Below, one piece after another: positions 9,638 to 18,946 of a stretch of 64,000 nucleotides of DNA. The stretch comes from Nitzschia sp. DOCU1. Its lineage: Eukaryota > Bacillariophyta > Bacillariophyceae > Bacillariales > Bacillariaceae. The notes beneath the pieces were generated by a model. The model had not been told where the DNA came from, searched no databases, and saw only the letters and a list, made by a program, of their open reading frames with translations. Both the position numbers and the translations under genes were made by a program. The stretch's first letter is position 1. Every line of letters starts with the position of its first letter. The stretch covers positions 3,487,352 to 3,551,351 of the forward strand of contig OX595988.1 of assembly GCA_951394045.1 (NCBI GenBank), in the 5' to 3' direction.

Positions 9638-11194
9638 GACATCAGCCGACTCGGACATTTCATCGTCGTCGTAGTCGTAGTCGCTCGTATCGTAACCATC
9701 GTCCTTGTAGCCACCTTGCAACTTGGCTCTCGCCTCGTTGATGGTGATCGCTTTCGGATTGATCTTGGTCTTCTTAGTCGGTTTGTCGCCGTTGGCGTCG
9801 TCACCCTTGGAGGATCTCTTCTTGTCTTTAGCCGTGCCTTTGCATTCGGAGGGCTTGTGGCAGCGCCAGCGACCGTCGCATTTGCCTCCAGTAGTTACGC
9901 CGCACCAGTACCAATCCTTTCCATTGTGCTGCTTGGCTTTCTTGAGTTCGTCCTTCTTGGGTTCTTCGTTGTCGGCGAGCCACTTAGGGCGCTTGTCGGT
10001 CTTCAAGGAGTACTTCCCGTTCTTCTTAAGTGCGGGCTTCGGGGATTCCTTTGCCTTCTGCTTTTTGTTCCCGCCTTCGCGGTTCTTCTTAAGCATCTTG
10101 CTCAGTTTGGCCTGCATAGCCATAATTTGTTCAACCTCAGGGTTCGGGGTTTCCCAGATTTCCTTATCTTTTCGTATCTTGTACCTCGTGGCTGCGAGGT
10201 CCATTAAGAGTTCGGGAGTCATCGGCTTCCCTTCTTCCCAGTCACTTTGTTTGTCGCCAATATAGCGAACGAACTCACCGTCCGAGCATGCCGAATAGCC
10301 CTTAAATAAGTGCGATAAGAGATCGCTGGACGTCTCGCCACGTGCGTTCAGTCCCTCGACCATCGTCTGGACATAAGCGTTGAACTTGAGGATGTCGTTT
10401 CCGACCTGAGTAATGTAATCGTCGAGGTTCGAGAGCTTGGTTCGAATCATGCCGGTGGTGGCGTTTGAGTCTAAGTAGGACTCTCGGATGAGAATCTTGA
10501 GGAACACAATTCCCGATGGGAGAAGGGCGCAGTCTTCAGTCCTCTGAAACATATAGCGGTCTTGGTATTGATTGACCTTTGCCTTCGCGCTTGTGCTCAG
10601 TGACTTACTGATGCACTCATAGAGCATCCGGTCGTCCTGTGCCTTGCGCGTCTTGGTGGTCACAAAGATTTCAGCTACGTCCCTGACTCGATCCAGTGTG
10701 ATCTGACCATAGTCCTTGAGGATGTTGAGAGGGCTCTGGTTTAACCCAGGTCGCATCCATAGTATCCCGTCGTTGCGATCCCAACCGAACTCGTTCGCTC
10801 GTTCACCCAGCAACTTCATAAACTGCTGGAAGCCTTCGGGTGTTCCATCGTAGAGCTCCTCGTGGAGCTTCTTTGTTGCGTCCCTGTAGTGATGGTAGTC
10901 TTCCTTCTTGATGTAGTCGAGTAGCCTCGCCGGTTGGTAGGTTCCCGGCGTGAGGCTGAACCCTGCCCACGAATCCATAACTTCTTCATCGAGGGGGTTC
11001 TCGACCTCCGACTCCTCAGATTGCTTTGTTTCCTCCGACTCGTTCGGCTCCTCCGACTCCTTCGATTCTTCGACTCCTCCGCGTCGTACCGCAGGCGGCG
11101 GTGGCGGGGGGTCATCTGGAGCGGGAGCTCCTTGTCCTTGAGCTGCGGTTCGATTACGCCTTTGAGCCTGGCGGTTGCTTGAGCGACTGGCCAT
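9635..11194 (-). CDS. gag: Copia-1 Gag-like protein (519 aa)
   Basis: First long frame downstream of the 5' LTR, starting at an ATG 40 bp inside the element. The N-terminus is Gln/Pro-rich and acidic (repeats of EESEE type at about 40-75). A helical capsid-like region follows, then a Lys-rich tail with a cysteine/histidine cluster (WCGVTTGGKCDGRWRCHKPSEC, about 440-461), a variant of the retroviral zinc knuckle rather than a canonical CCHC. The C-terminus is acidic (DDGYDTSDYDYDDDE). It ends in UGA at 9637-9635, which is in frame with pol. Its role would be to form the particle that packages the RNA. Confidence 0.88.
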   Translation of the reverse strand: MASRSSNRQAQRRNRTAAQGQGAPAPDDPPPPPPAVRRGGVEESKESEEPNESEETKQSEESEVENPLDEEVMDSWAGFSLTPGTYQPARLLDYIKKEDYHHYRDATKKLHEELYDGTPEGFQQFMKLLGERANEFGWDRNDGILWMRPGLNQSPLNILKDYGQITLDRVRDVAEIFVTTKTRKAQDDRMLYECISKSLSTSAKAKVNQYQDRYMFQRTEDCALLPSGIVFLKILIRESYLDSNATTGMIRTKLSNLDDYITQVGNDILKFNAYVQTMVEGLNARGETSSDLLSHLFKGYSACSDGEFVRYIGDKQSDWEEGKPMTPELLMDLAATRYKIRKDKEIWETPNPEVEQIMAMQAKLSKMLKKNREGGNKKQKAKESPKPALKKNGKYSLKTDKRPKWLADNEEPKKDELKKAKQHNGKDWYWCGVTTGGKCDGRWRCHKPSECKGTAKDKKRSSKGDDANGDKPTKKTKINPKAITINEARAKLQGGYKDDGYDTSDYDYDDDEMSESADV

Positions 11195-11216
11195 GGTGGA
11201 TGTTGATTTAGTTGCG

Positions 11217-11233
11217 TTAGCGCAGAGGAAGCG
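11217..11233 (-). promoter_or_regulatory. Copia-1 primer-binding site, complementary to initiator tRNA-Met D-arm
   Basis: The plus strand directly inside the 5' LTR reads TTAGCGCAGAGGAAGCG. The part GCGCAGAGGAAGCG (11220-11233) matches the conserved D-arm of eukaryotic initiator tRNA-Met (GCGCAGnGGAAGCG). The element RNA (minus strand) would therefore pair with an internal part of that tRNA. Drosophila copia is known to use an initiator tRNA-Met fragment as primer. Confidence 0.6.
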
Positions 11234-11547
11234 TGTTAAAATAACCGGTTCGTAAACAGGTTATGGGCTTGCTTTTAGAACGTTTGGTTCTTAGTATTAT
11301 AAGCTCGTTTGAGCATCTACTTTCTAATCTTGCGATCTTTCGATCGTGCATTTTCTGATCTTGCGGAAGCTAGTCTGAGTCTTGACGGAAGTCTTTACGA
11401 TCTTGTCGCTTCCGCAAGACTAGCTCTCTTCCGGATCCTAGTCGTTCTGCGAATAGTACTGAGTCGTGAGACCCAGTCGATTCGAGTCACTAGTCGACTC
11501 GTCCGAATGGCCTTCAAACCATTCATTCGAATCGCCGTAATCGAACA
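11234..11547 (-). repeat. Copia-1 5' LTR (314 bp)
   Basis: Upstream LTR relative to transcription, identical to 4870-5183. The TTCCCC target duplication follows at 11548-11553. Confidence 0.95.
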
Positions 11548-11781
11548 TTCCCCGGCTTCCGCCCTTTCGGTGGATTAATTTTGTGAGGTGGTTAAAAACG
11601 CAGTCGTTCCCAGCGGCGGCTCGACGATGAAACTGCGAAGGTGAATCCAAGAGTTGCCACCAGATCATTGCGACCAAAACGAGGGAGCCGCACTGTTGGA
11701 CTTACACTTCACACAACAAAAAGAAGATAAGTCATCGAGACAGCACAGAAAACAGTGTCATATAGCAAAGTATGCAGGAGA

Positions 11782-13632
11782 ATGGAACGTGGGAGCTATG
11801 GCGAGGAAGACGGCGGTGGGATTTCTTCCCCACAGACTCCGAGAGGAACAACACGTCGAGACGACCAACAAGCAATGGCCGGCAGTGAGAATCACAACAT
11901 CGAGGACGTGGAAGGACAGTTGGTGGGTGGATTTACTACAGCTACGACTCCCCCGGTAGACGAGGATCAAGCGACTGTCGAGCTTCAGGTGGATGCCTAT
12001 GTTGTGGGCGAACCACCGGTGGAACAAAGAAGGGGAACCACCACCACGCCCCGAACGCCAGCAGTCGAAGCCACTGTCATCCTAAATGAAACACATGTTG
12101 AAGCTCAGACTTGGCGGTTTCTTCGTCGGCTGGTTGTTCTTGCGGCAGTTGCACTGACGTTGGCCATTGCGTTGCCACTGGCGCTTCAAGAGGATCATGA
12201 CGACGAACTGGAGACTCCATCTCCAACAGCTGCACCAGAACTAAAAGACCCATGGCTGGTTTTGCAGCCAATCATCGGAAATGGATTTGAGGATGGAAGC
12301 TACGAGCAAAAAGCCTACCATTGGCTCACTGTAGAAGACCAGAGTGGTATTCTGGAGGACCCTGATACCCCAGAATGGCGGATTGTGCAACGCTTTGTCC
12401 TTGCAAATTTCTACTTTGCTACCAAGGGAACTGAATGGTCGAGCCAGCTTCGCTTCTTGTCCAAGGACGCTGAATGCACATGGAAAGAAAAGATTGAGTT
12501 CTTCGACTATGGAGGAGATCTGGACGGTTTCGATGTTTCATCACTTCCTGCTGGTGTTACGACATGTGATTCTCAAGGGCGAGTCGAATCTCTTCGAATT
12601 GCTCAAAATGGACTCCAAAATACTATTCCAAGCGTGCTAGGATACCTTTCGGGACTCAAAGAGTTGGTTTTGGATGAGAGCGTGGTTTTGGGTGAGAGCC
12701 CGTCTATGCTTTGGACGCTGAACGTTTGGTTTGACTCTTCGCCAATACCTTCATGGCTGGCTGATCTGACCGCGCTCAAAACGCTGGTTCTCTCTGGATG
12801 TAGCCTAACTGGGACATTTCCGACCGAGTTGAAAGCGCTCACTAATCTCCAATATCTTGCGCTATCCTACAACGGTTTGACCGGCACCATACCGGGTTTG
12901 CTATTTCAAGCCTCCTTGTCGGAACTCCGTGTTGTCGACCTTTCAAGCAACGATTTGACGGGAACTCTCCCGAGCGAAATTGGTCAACTTTCAAATTTGG
13001 AATTTATTAATTTGGGTGAAAACCGTCTGACAGGGACACTTCCAGACAATTGGGGTCAGTGCACAAACTTGGAATTTTTGGCCATTGTCTTCAATTTCCT
13101 GACAGGCACACTTCCCGAGTCGTGGAGTCAGTGGACCAATATGCAAATGTTGTATTTGGGCGTCAACAACTTGGTTGGCACAGTTCCTGCTTCTTGGAGC
13201 GCATGGACAGGCTTTTCAGTGTTAAGCCTATCCTCTAACCGTTTGGATGGGACACTCCCGGACGCTTGGGGGCAGCAGTTCACAAAATTGGAACATTTGG
13301 GCCTTTCCAGAAACTCCTTCACTGGGACACTCCCGGAGGCTTGGGGTCAGTTGACCGCTTTGTTAGAGTTGGATCTAAGCCACAACACCTTGACAGGTCC
13401 ACTTCCGGACGTTTGGAGTCATTGGACCAGTCTGAAGAATGTGGGGCTCAATGACAATTTTCTAACAGGCACTCTTCCCGAAGCATACGGTTCTTGGAGA
13501 AACATTACCAGAGCCAGCTTCTCGGCCAACTGTTTCGACGGGACAATCCCGTTGGAGTACGAGCTCGAATGGACACTTTTGGAAATGGAAGTTTCTACGG
13601 TGCTTGGAATTCAACGAGAAGATTGCCAGTAG
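11782..13632 (+). CDS. Membrane-anchored LRR protein (LRR copy 2, 616 aa)
   Basis: Single-pass LRR protein of the diatom receptor-like type. The first in-frame ATG is at 11782; the upstream extension starts only at GTG. A disordered, acidic N-terminal tail (1-110) contains NIEDVEGQLVGG and VDAYVVGE motifs. It is followed by a transmembrane helix (LVVLAAVALTLAIALPLAL, about 117-136), an acidic/Pro linker, a conserved pre-LRR domain (ILEDPDTPEWRIVQRFVLANFYFATKGTEW, with Cys residues), about ten LRRs of the form LTGTLPxxWxQ, and a C-terminal cap with NCFDGTIPLEYE and a final Cys. The topology suggests LRRs outside and tail inside; this is inference. No kinase domain is present. Paralogs lie at 2000 (broken) and 15002. 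The ligand is unknown. Confidence 0.9.
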   Translation: MERGSYGEEDGGGISSPQTPRGTTRRDDQQAMAGSENHNIEDVEGQLVGGFTTATTPPVDEDQATVELQVDAYVVGEPPVEQRRGTTTTPRTPAVEATVILNETHVEAQTWRFLRRLVVLAAVALTLAIALPLALQEDHDDELETPSPTAAPELKDPWLVLQPIIGNGFEDGSYEQKAYHWLTVEDQSGILEDPDTPEWRIVQRFVLANFYFATKGTEWSSQLRFLSKDAECTWKEKIEFFDYGGDLDGFDVSSLPAGVTTCDSQGRVESLRIAQNGLQNTIPSVLGYLSGLKELVLDESVVLGESPSMLWTLNVWFDSSPIPSWLADLTALKTLVLSGCSLTGTFPTELKALTNLQYLALSYNGLTGTIPGLLFQASLSELRVVDLSSNDLTGTLPSEIGQLSNLEFINLGENRLTGTLPDNWGQCTNLEFLAIVFNFLTGTLPESWSQWTNMQMLYLGVNNLVGTVPASWSAWTGFSVLSLSSNRLDGTLPDAWGQQFTKLEHLGLSRNSFTGTLPEAWGQLTALLELDLSHNTLTGPLPDVWSHWTSLKNVGLNDNFLTGTLPEAYGSWRNITRASFSANCFDGTIPLEYELEWTLLEMEVSTVLGIQREDCQ

Positions 13633-13684
13633 GACAACCGAACCAGTTTGAACTTTGTTGATCACAGCGCCTGGGGGCGGATGA

Positions 13685-13996
13685 ATGCTGTTTACCTCCT
13701 GCGCTATCTCGCCAATATTTCCGCCTGCGTCTTGGAGCCAGCTGTCCTACTTGGAGTATATGTATCTTAGCAACAACGATCTGACTGGCACTCTCCCTGA
13801 CGCTTGGGGTCAATGGACACACATGTTGGAGTCGGACCTTAGTGTGAATGCATTGACTGGGACACTCCCGAAAGATGTGAGCGATTGGACCTACGTGTCA
13901 CCACCAATCTTACCGGCACGCTCCCCGAGTCTTGGGGCACTGGGGTCAATTCATGATATCGACAACACATCGCTAGAGAATACGCGCTCTCGTTGA
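13685..13996 (+). pseudogene. LRR gene fragment
   Basis: Begins 53 bp after LRR copy 2 stops. It encodes only LRR-type sequence (ASWSQLSYLEYMYLSNNDLTG, then GTLPDAWGQW and NALTGTLPKD) before the match decays into ARSPSLGALGS. It lacks the N-terminal tail, membrane helix, pre-LRR domain and C-terminal cap. The preceding bases still match the 3' flank of LRR copies 1 and 2. It is best read as a leftover of unequal recombination within the LRR array. Confidence 0.7.
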
Positions 13997-14217
13997 GATT
14001 CCAGTCGGCTGTGATCAGTTAATGTCATGCACAAATGTCCCAGTTGCTCGGGGTCCATGACGTCTTCTAATTCAAGTACCAAATCCCATAATGCTTGGCG
14101 CCGAATCTTCCGACGCTCCTCGATCTGTTTTGAGAATAAATAGTCCAAGCCAACAAGAAGAGTCTCTTCTTTCGTATCCTGCTGAGGAGTAGTCGATGAG
14201 AGTGATCTGCTGCGCAT
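13951..14217 (-). CDS. Small unrecognised open frame (88 aa), doubtful
   Basis: ATG at 14217. The product is highly charged and predicted helical (KQIEERRKIRRQALWDLVLELEDVMD), with no family recognised, no membrane segment and no detectable paralog in the window. It overlaps the end of the LRR fragment on the other strand. An upstream ATG in another frame (14305) gives a basic N-terminus that would need a frame change to join it. It could be a decayed gene or chance. Confidence 0.25.
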   Translation of the reverse strand: MRSRSLSSTTPQQDTKEETLLVGLDYLFSKQIEERRKIRRQALWDLVLELEDVMDPEQLGHLCMTLTDHSRLESQRERVFSSDVLSIS

Positions 14218-15001
14218 TGACAGATTTCGGCAGGCTTTGTTTACAGTCTCTTCGTTTTCGCAGCGGTGTTCTTGTGTCTCCTTTCTTGTCTTGTTCAGTC
14301 GCCATGTGTCAACAAATCGTGCCGAGTTCGACGAGAAGCGATGGGCCTGAGATAAGAACTAAGAACCCTCACTTGCACAACCGACTAAGCTGCAGTGCTG
14401 ATGAGTATTGCTTTGCATGGTAGACAACTTTGCGCACTCGCTGAGAAGCGTAATAGTGCCAGATTGCGATAAATATTATGAAAAGCAACGTCGTTGTTCG
14501 CTCTACTAATGCTGGCTAGTAAAAATGAGAGTACTATCATTGTCCCGCATGCATGCAAAAACGACGATAAGCTTTTGCAACTAATAGATACGTATTATAA
14601 ATCGTTGCCTTGACTATCCCCATCGGATTGAGGCATCGGACGACCGTGGCCAAATGTGGTCCTCGAGGATGCTGGGCGAACTATGGCGCAGTTCTTTGCA
14701 AAACGGGTATGGGCGAGGAATTTGTTTACATCCTCACTCGGAAGGGCGAGGGGCATATTTGTCGGCACGAAGTCTGGAGCGGGTACGGTCCCCCCCATCA
14801 GTGATGTTCTCCGGCTTCCGCGTTTCTGCGGCAGACATGTTTTGCGGACGATGCAACTGCGAACGGATGAAGGAATCGATGTTTGCCGCCGGAGATGCGA
14901 CTGCGACTAAAAATACCGTCAAAGAGAGGCCGCCATGAGCTGTTGCACTCAAAGCAAGTCGTCCACAAAACATCCCTGCAGATAGCAAAGAAGAAAGAAG
15001 A
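14218..15001. other. Spacer before LRR copy 3; no supported gene
   Basis: Overlapping plus-strand frames at 14610-14938 look like alternative readings of one stretch and none matches a known family. The part just before 15002 (AGTCGTCCACAAAACATCCC then GATAGCAAAGAA) resembles 1955-1995 upstream of LRR copy 1, so it probably belongs to the duplicated 5' leader. Confidence 0.4.
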
Positions 15002-17209
15002 ATGGGAGGACGACGAAAGCAAAAACCTGGAAGATATGGCAAAGAAGAAGAAGAAGATCGACATGCCCCTGTTAGAGTCGAGGATGAACCGGAGAGGGCC
15101 GGCAACGTAAACGAGAACATCGAGGACGTGGAACAACAAGTGCTGGGCGGAGCTACTACGACTGTGACTTCTCCTGTAAACGAGGAGGATCAAGCGACAG
15201 TCGAAGAACTACAAGTAGATGCCTATGTTGTGGGCGAACAACCGAGGGAAGAACGAAAATCAACCACAACGCTAGAGGCGTCTGTGATCAAAAATGAAAC
15301 CCAAGTTGAAGCTCAGACTTGGCGGTTTCTTCGTCGGCTGGTTTTTCTTGCGGCAGTTGCACTGACGTTGGCCATTGCGTTGCCACTGGCGCTTCAAGAT
15401 GATGATGACGACGAACTGGAAACTCCTTCTCCAACAGCTACACCAGAACTAAAAGACCCATGGCTGATTTTGCAGCCAATCATCGGAAGTGAACTGGAGG
15501 ATGGAAGCTACGAGCAAAAAGCCTACCATTGGCTTACTATGGAAGACCAGAGTGGCATTTTGGAGGACCCATACACTCCCGAATGGCGGATTGTACAACG
15601 CTTTGTCCTTGCTGCTTTCTACTTTGCTACCAAGGGAACTGAATGGTCGAGCCAGCTTCGCTTTCTTTCTACCGACCATGAATGCACATGGAAAGAAACG
15701 ATTGATTACACCGACTGGGGATTCGTTTATGAGGGTCTGGACGATTTTTACGTTCGATCACTCCCAGCCGGTGTTACAAAATGCGATTCTCACCAGCGAG
15801 TGGAATCTCTTCGCATCTATCTAAATGGTCTCCAAAATTCAATACCTAGCGTTCTACGAGTACTTTCGGATCTCAAAGAGTTGGTTTTGGAAACCGGGAA
15901 TTATTATGTTTATTCTTGCGAGTCGAACGGATTTGACCCTTCGCCAATGCCGTCATGGTTGGCAGATTTGACCGGGTTGGAAGTATTGGTTCTTGCTGAT
16001 TGTAGCCTAACTGGGACCATTCCGACCGAGCTGAGATCGCTCACTAATCTTCAATATATTCGGCTCTCTGGCAACGTTTTGACAGGCACTATGCCGGCCT
16101 CGCTATTTCAAGGTTTGTCAGATCTCCGCACTTTTGACCTTGAACGGAACCTTTTGACAGGAACTCTCCCAAATGAAATCAGTCAACTTTCAAGGTTGGA
16201 ATACATTGATCTGGGCTCTAATTACCCCACAGGGACACTTCCAGACACTTGGAGTCAGTGCACAAACTTGGTATATTTGAGACTTTTCGGGTATGGCCTG
16301 ACAGGCACTCTTCCCGAGTCGTGGAGTGCGTTGACCAATATGGAAGTTGCCTATATTACTGGTAACTTGACTGGCACGCTTCCTGCTTCTTGGAGTCAGT
16401 GGACCTCTTTGTCGTTCTTGTCCCTTCCAGAATCTGGCTTGACGGGACCTCTCCCCAACGCTTGGAGTCAATTGACAGCCTTGTCGTACGTGGAACTTTC
16501 GTCAAACAGCGTGACAGGGACACTTCCTGACGATTGGAGACGGTTGACCAACCTGGAGGGTGTGTTTCTTAACAACAACTATCTGAGTGGCACGCTACCC
16601 GCGTCTTGGAGTCAATTGACCACGTTGTCAGACTTGTACATGCACGAAAACAGCTTAACCGGGACGCTTCCTGAATCTTGGAGTCAATGGACAAATGTGG
16701 GTATTTTGTTACTTGATGGAAACGGCTTGACTGGGACACTTCCGGAAAAGTGGAGCCAGTGCCTCAACATTTCAAGTTTGAGCATATCTGCCAACAACCT
16801 TACCGGCACGCTCCCCGAGTCTTGGAGTCATTTGACGGGCTTGAATGACTTGGTCCTTTCTCGAAACCGCTTAACAGGGAAACTTCCTGAATCTTGGAGT
16901 CTATGGACCAACATTGCGTTTTTGACCCTCGATGGGAACGACTTGACCGGAACACTCCCTGAGTCTTGGAGCCAGTGGACCAACCTGTTCGGTGTGTTGC
17001 TCAACGACAACGATCTCACTGGAACTCTCCCAGAATCCTATGCTTCTTGGGAAAACATCACTGAGGCCAACTTTTCTGGCAACTGTTTGGATGAGACAAT
17101 ACCCACGGAGTACGAGCTCAAATGGTCGCTTCTGCAAGTCAATGTTTCCGAGGTGCTTGGAATTCAAGAAGGAGAAAAGTGCCACAAGGACAACCGAACC
17201 AGTATATAG
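15002..17209 (+). CDS. Membrane-anchored LRR protein (LRR copy 3, 735 aa)
   Basis: Longest LRR paralog. The ATG at 15002 starts MGGRRKQKPGRYGK, matching the start of LRR copy 1. A basic/acidic tail (1-108) carries NIEDVEQQVLGG and VDAYVVGEQP. A transmembrane helix lies at about 112-132 (VFLAAVALTLAIALPLALQ), followed by a DDDDDE stretch. Next come the pre-LRR domain (GILEDPYTPEWRIVQRF, ATKGTEWSSQLRFLS, HECTWKE) and about 15 LRRs of LTGTLPESW type to around residue 690. The C-terminal cap (NCLDETIPTEYE, LGIQEGEKC) follows. The difference in repeat number from copy 2 (about 15 against 10) points to slippage or unequal exchange among near-identical repeats. The role is probably cell-surface or endomembrane recognition or adhesion; no enzymatic domain is seen. 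Confidence 0.9.
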   Translation: MGGRRKQKPGRYGKEEEEDRHAPVRVEDEPERAGNVNENIEDVEQQVLGGATTTVTSPVNEEDQATVEELQVDAYVVGEQPREERKSTTTLEASVIKNETQVEAQTWRFLRRLVFLAAVALTLAIALPLALQDDDDDELETPSPTATPELKDPWLILQPIIGSELEDGSYEQKAYHWLTMEDQSGILEDPYTPEWRIVQRFVLAAFYFATKGTEWSSQLRFLSTDHECTWKETIDYTDWGFVYEGLDDFYVRSLPAGVTKCDSHQRVESLRIYLNGLQNSIPSVLRVLSDLKELVLETGNYYVYSCESNGFDPSPMPSWLADLTGLEVLVLADCSLTGTIPTELRSLTNLQYIRLSGNVLTGTMPASLFQGLSDLRTFDLERNLLTGTLPNEISQLSRLEYIDLGSNYPTGTLPDTWSQCTNLVYLRLFGYGLTGTLPESWSALTNMEVAYITGNLTGTLPASWSQWTSLSFLSLPESGLTGPLPNAWSQLTALSYVELSSNSVTGTLPDDWRRLTNLEGVFLNNNYLSGTLPASWSQLTTLSDLYMHENSLTGTLPESWSQWTNVGILLLDGNGLTGTLPEKWSQCLNISSLSISANNLTGTLPESWSHLTGLNDLVLSRNRLTGKLPESWSLWTNIAFLTLDGNDLTGTLPESWSQWTNLFGVLLNDNDLTGTLPESYASWENITEANFSGNCLDETIPTEYELKWSLLQVNVSEVLGIQEGEKCHKDNRTSI

Positions 17210-17944
17210 TGTGTAGATGCCGGTGTATTTAAGTTCTTGTTTCACATCGTGTCATCGCCGTCATGCTGGATCATGATGGACTCTTGGGAGAAAAACAATT
17301 TTAAATGTCATGGAAAATCTTGATTGCCGCTTCGCTGTTCGATTTCCATCACGACGTTCGTGTGTTTCATCAAAAGGCCTCCCACCAATTAGTTGCCGTC
17401 AACATTTCCGCAACAAGGGAAAAAAGTATTCTGCATCGTGACGGGTGCAGTTCGACCGTCTTCTATGATTCACATGCTTGAATGGTAGTATCGCCTCATT
17501 GTCTTGGAGAGAGCAAACGGTGCTAGCACCATCCGAATCGTCGATGCACCTACCATTGGATGCGACTGTTCTGCCAATGGCTAGTGCATTTTGTCAACCG
17601 TTAGCTGGATGAGGGCGTGCTCTTGGTAGCAAATATCGAATTGATTCTTGTCGCTCTATAGATTCCGATGCCGACATGTGGGTGCGTTTGAGCTAAAGGT
17701 TGTCCGACGCTTCGTCGTCGTCGCCAGTCAGCACAAAAATGAGAAAAACAACAACTCATTCAACTTCTTGACGGGCTGGATTTGGCCGCCGTATCGATCC
17801 TATCGTGGTAGGAATCAGGAAATGACCCATTGTCTTCGTCGCTCTTTTGCTTTAGTATACACGACACGCCACCATCTGCATCGTCAACATGGCGAAGATG
17901 AGTAGAAGGTTCTGCAAAGTCGGCGGCGCCAAAAAATCGAACGT
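17210..17944. other. Spacer, no supported gene
   Basis: Nothing recognisable on either strand; short frames around 17648-17905 have no family match and no paralog. Confidence 0.4.
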
Positions 17945-18491
17945 TTGCATTACGGCATTCCAAATCTTGTGGTGCGAAAGTACGGAATACCATTGCACTG
18001 CAAGATCTCTCTGATGAAGAGTGTCAAGCCTCCTGGTATTCAATGAAAGAATACAATAATGCAATCACATTGTCGTGTACAATACAGATCGAGAAGATAG
18101 AGTGCGAAGAGAAACTCCGAACCAACCAAATACTGAGAACGTGGGCTTGAGACTCACTGTGGGGTCCGGGCTTTGGTCAAGAGCAAGAATCGTTGTACTT
18201 GACGAGCAAAGTCGACAAATTGAGGCAGGCATGCTGGCCGATCTAGAAAGTATAGCCCTTGTTTACCGAAAAGCAAGTTCAAGTCCTCAGCTCTGGGCTA
18301 ACGTCACGGTGATGCATGATCAGCATTTTGTAGAAAACTTGATGGACGACGACTTGTACGAGCACTCGACTTCAGGAGACCACGTCGGACGCCGACTCTC
18401 GTCCATTGCAACCAAAGTTCCTCTCCTGGATGTGACTTCCCTGGCTCTGCAGCAAAAAGAAGCCTCAGCCCGAGCCGCAACTCAAAGTTGA
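17945..18491 (+). pseudogene. A-family pseudogene
   Basis: Reads collinearly with the gene at 18947 but in more than one frame. One frame from about 17999 gives LQDLSDEECQASWYSMKEYN, matching ISQDERQATWYSSGEFEN of the intact paralog. It runs into TGA near 18150. The neighbouring frame takes over with VGLRLT (paralog RGLESHT) and then VLDEQSRQIEAGMLADLESIALVYRKASSSPQLWA, matching VLEEQYQQTRLGEWNEEDIAQSYRNVSASSQLWA. The N-terminal third is missing or unrecognisable. It lies 450 bp upstream of the intact divergent A-family gene and is most likely a decayed tandem copy. Confidence 0.7.
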
Positions 18492-18946
18492 TAGATGTAA
18501 ATAGTAGCACTGAGGTATTGTCATGGCACAAGCAAGGCCCATCGTTTTGTTCTTTGCAATGGGTCGGGTGGTCGCATGAAAGTGCATGATCATATTTTGG
18601 TACGCAAGACAAGCCCACCTTTTGCGCCAATACCAACCGCTAATAGCGAAGTAGCTTAAAATTTATGCCCACCTGTCTTCACCGAAAAGCAAAGTGGCCT
18701 ATGTCTTCGGGATGATGGGGAAGGGACGTTACTTTCGTTGTTTGGGATGGCGGTGGAATTCCCCAAGAGGGGAATTGAACCAGAAGTACCACACTGCGGG
18801 ACGGAGAACCATTACGCAACCACAGAACACACAAAAAACCCGCTTTCGTGAAGAATTCACCGATAAAATTTGGCCTGTTGTCACAAAAGAATTCGTCTCA
18901 CAAAATATAAAATCTGACTTCCAAAACTAACACTCTAGCAAAAAGA
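18492..18946. other. Spacer upstream of A-family copy 3
   Basis: No gene seen. A minus-strand segment around 18760-18830 has a T-loop-like GGTTCAATTCC but does not fold as a tRNA by inspection. The leader CCAAAACTAACACTCTAGCA just before the ATG echoes the AACACTCCAAG leader of copies 1 and 2. Confidence 0.4.

Larger units (their letters stand above)
4870..11547 (-). mobile_element. Copia-1: intact-looking Ty1/Copia LTR retrotransposon, 6.7 kb
   Basis: Two 314-bp LTRs (4870-5183 and 11234-11547), identical by direct comparison and with TG...CA ends, enclose gag (9635-11194) and pol (5219-9598) on the minus strand. The 6-bp direct repeat TTCCCC flanks the element (4864-4869 and 11548-11553). 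A purine-rich tract (AAAAGAGGGAG on the minus strand, 5184-5194) abuts the 3' LTR. Domain order protease, integrase, reverse transcriptase, RNase H places it in Ty1/Copia, and the layout fits diatom CoDi elements. Identical LTRs and uninterrupted frames imply recent insertion. It separates A-family copy 2 from LRR copy 2. Confidence 0.95.

Noticed and set aside
18745..18835. Possible minus-strand tRNA with a GGTTCAATTCC T-loop
   Set aside because: No acceptor stem or anticodon arm could be paired by inspection, and the T-stem does not close.
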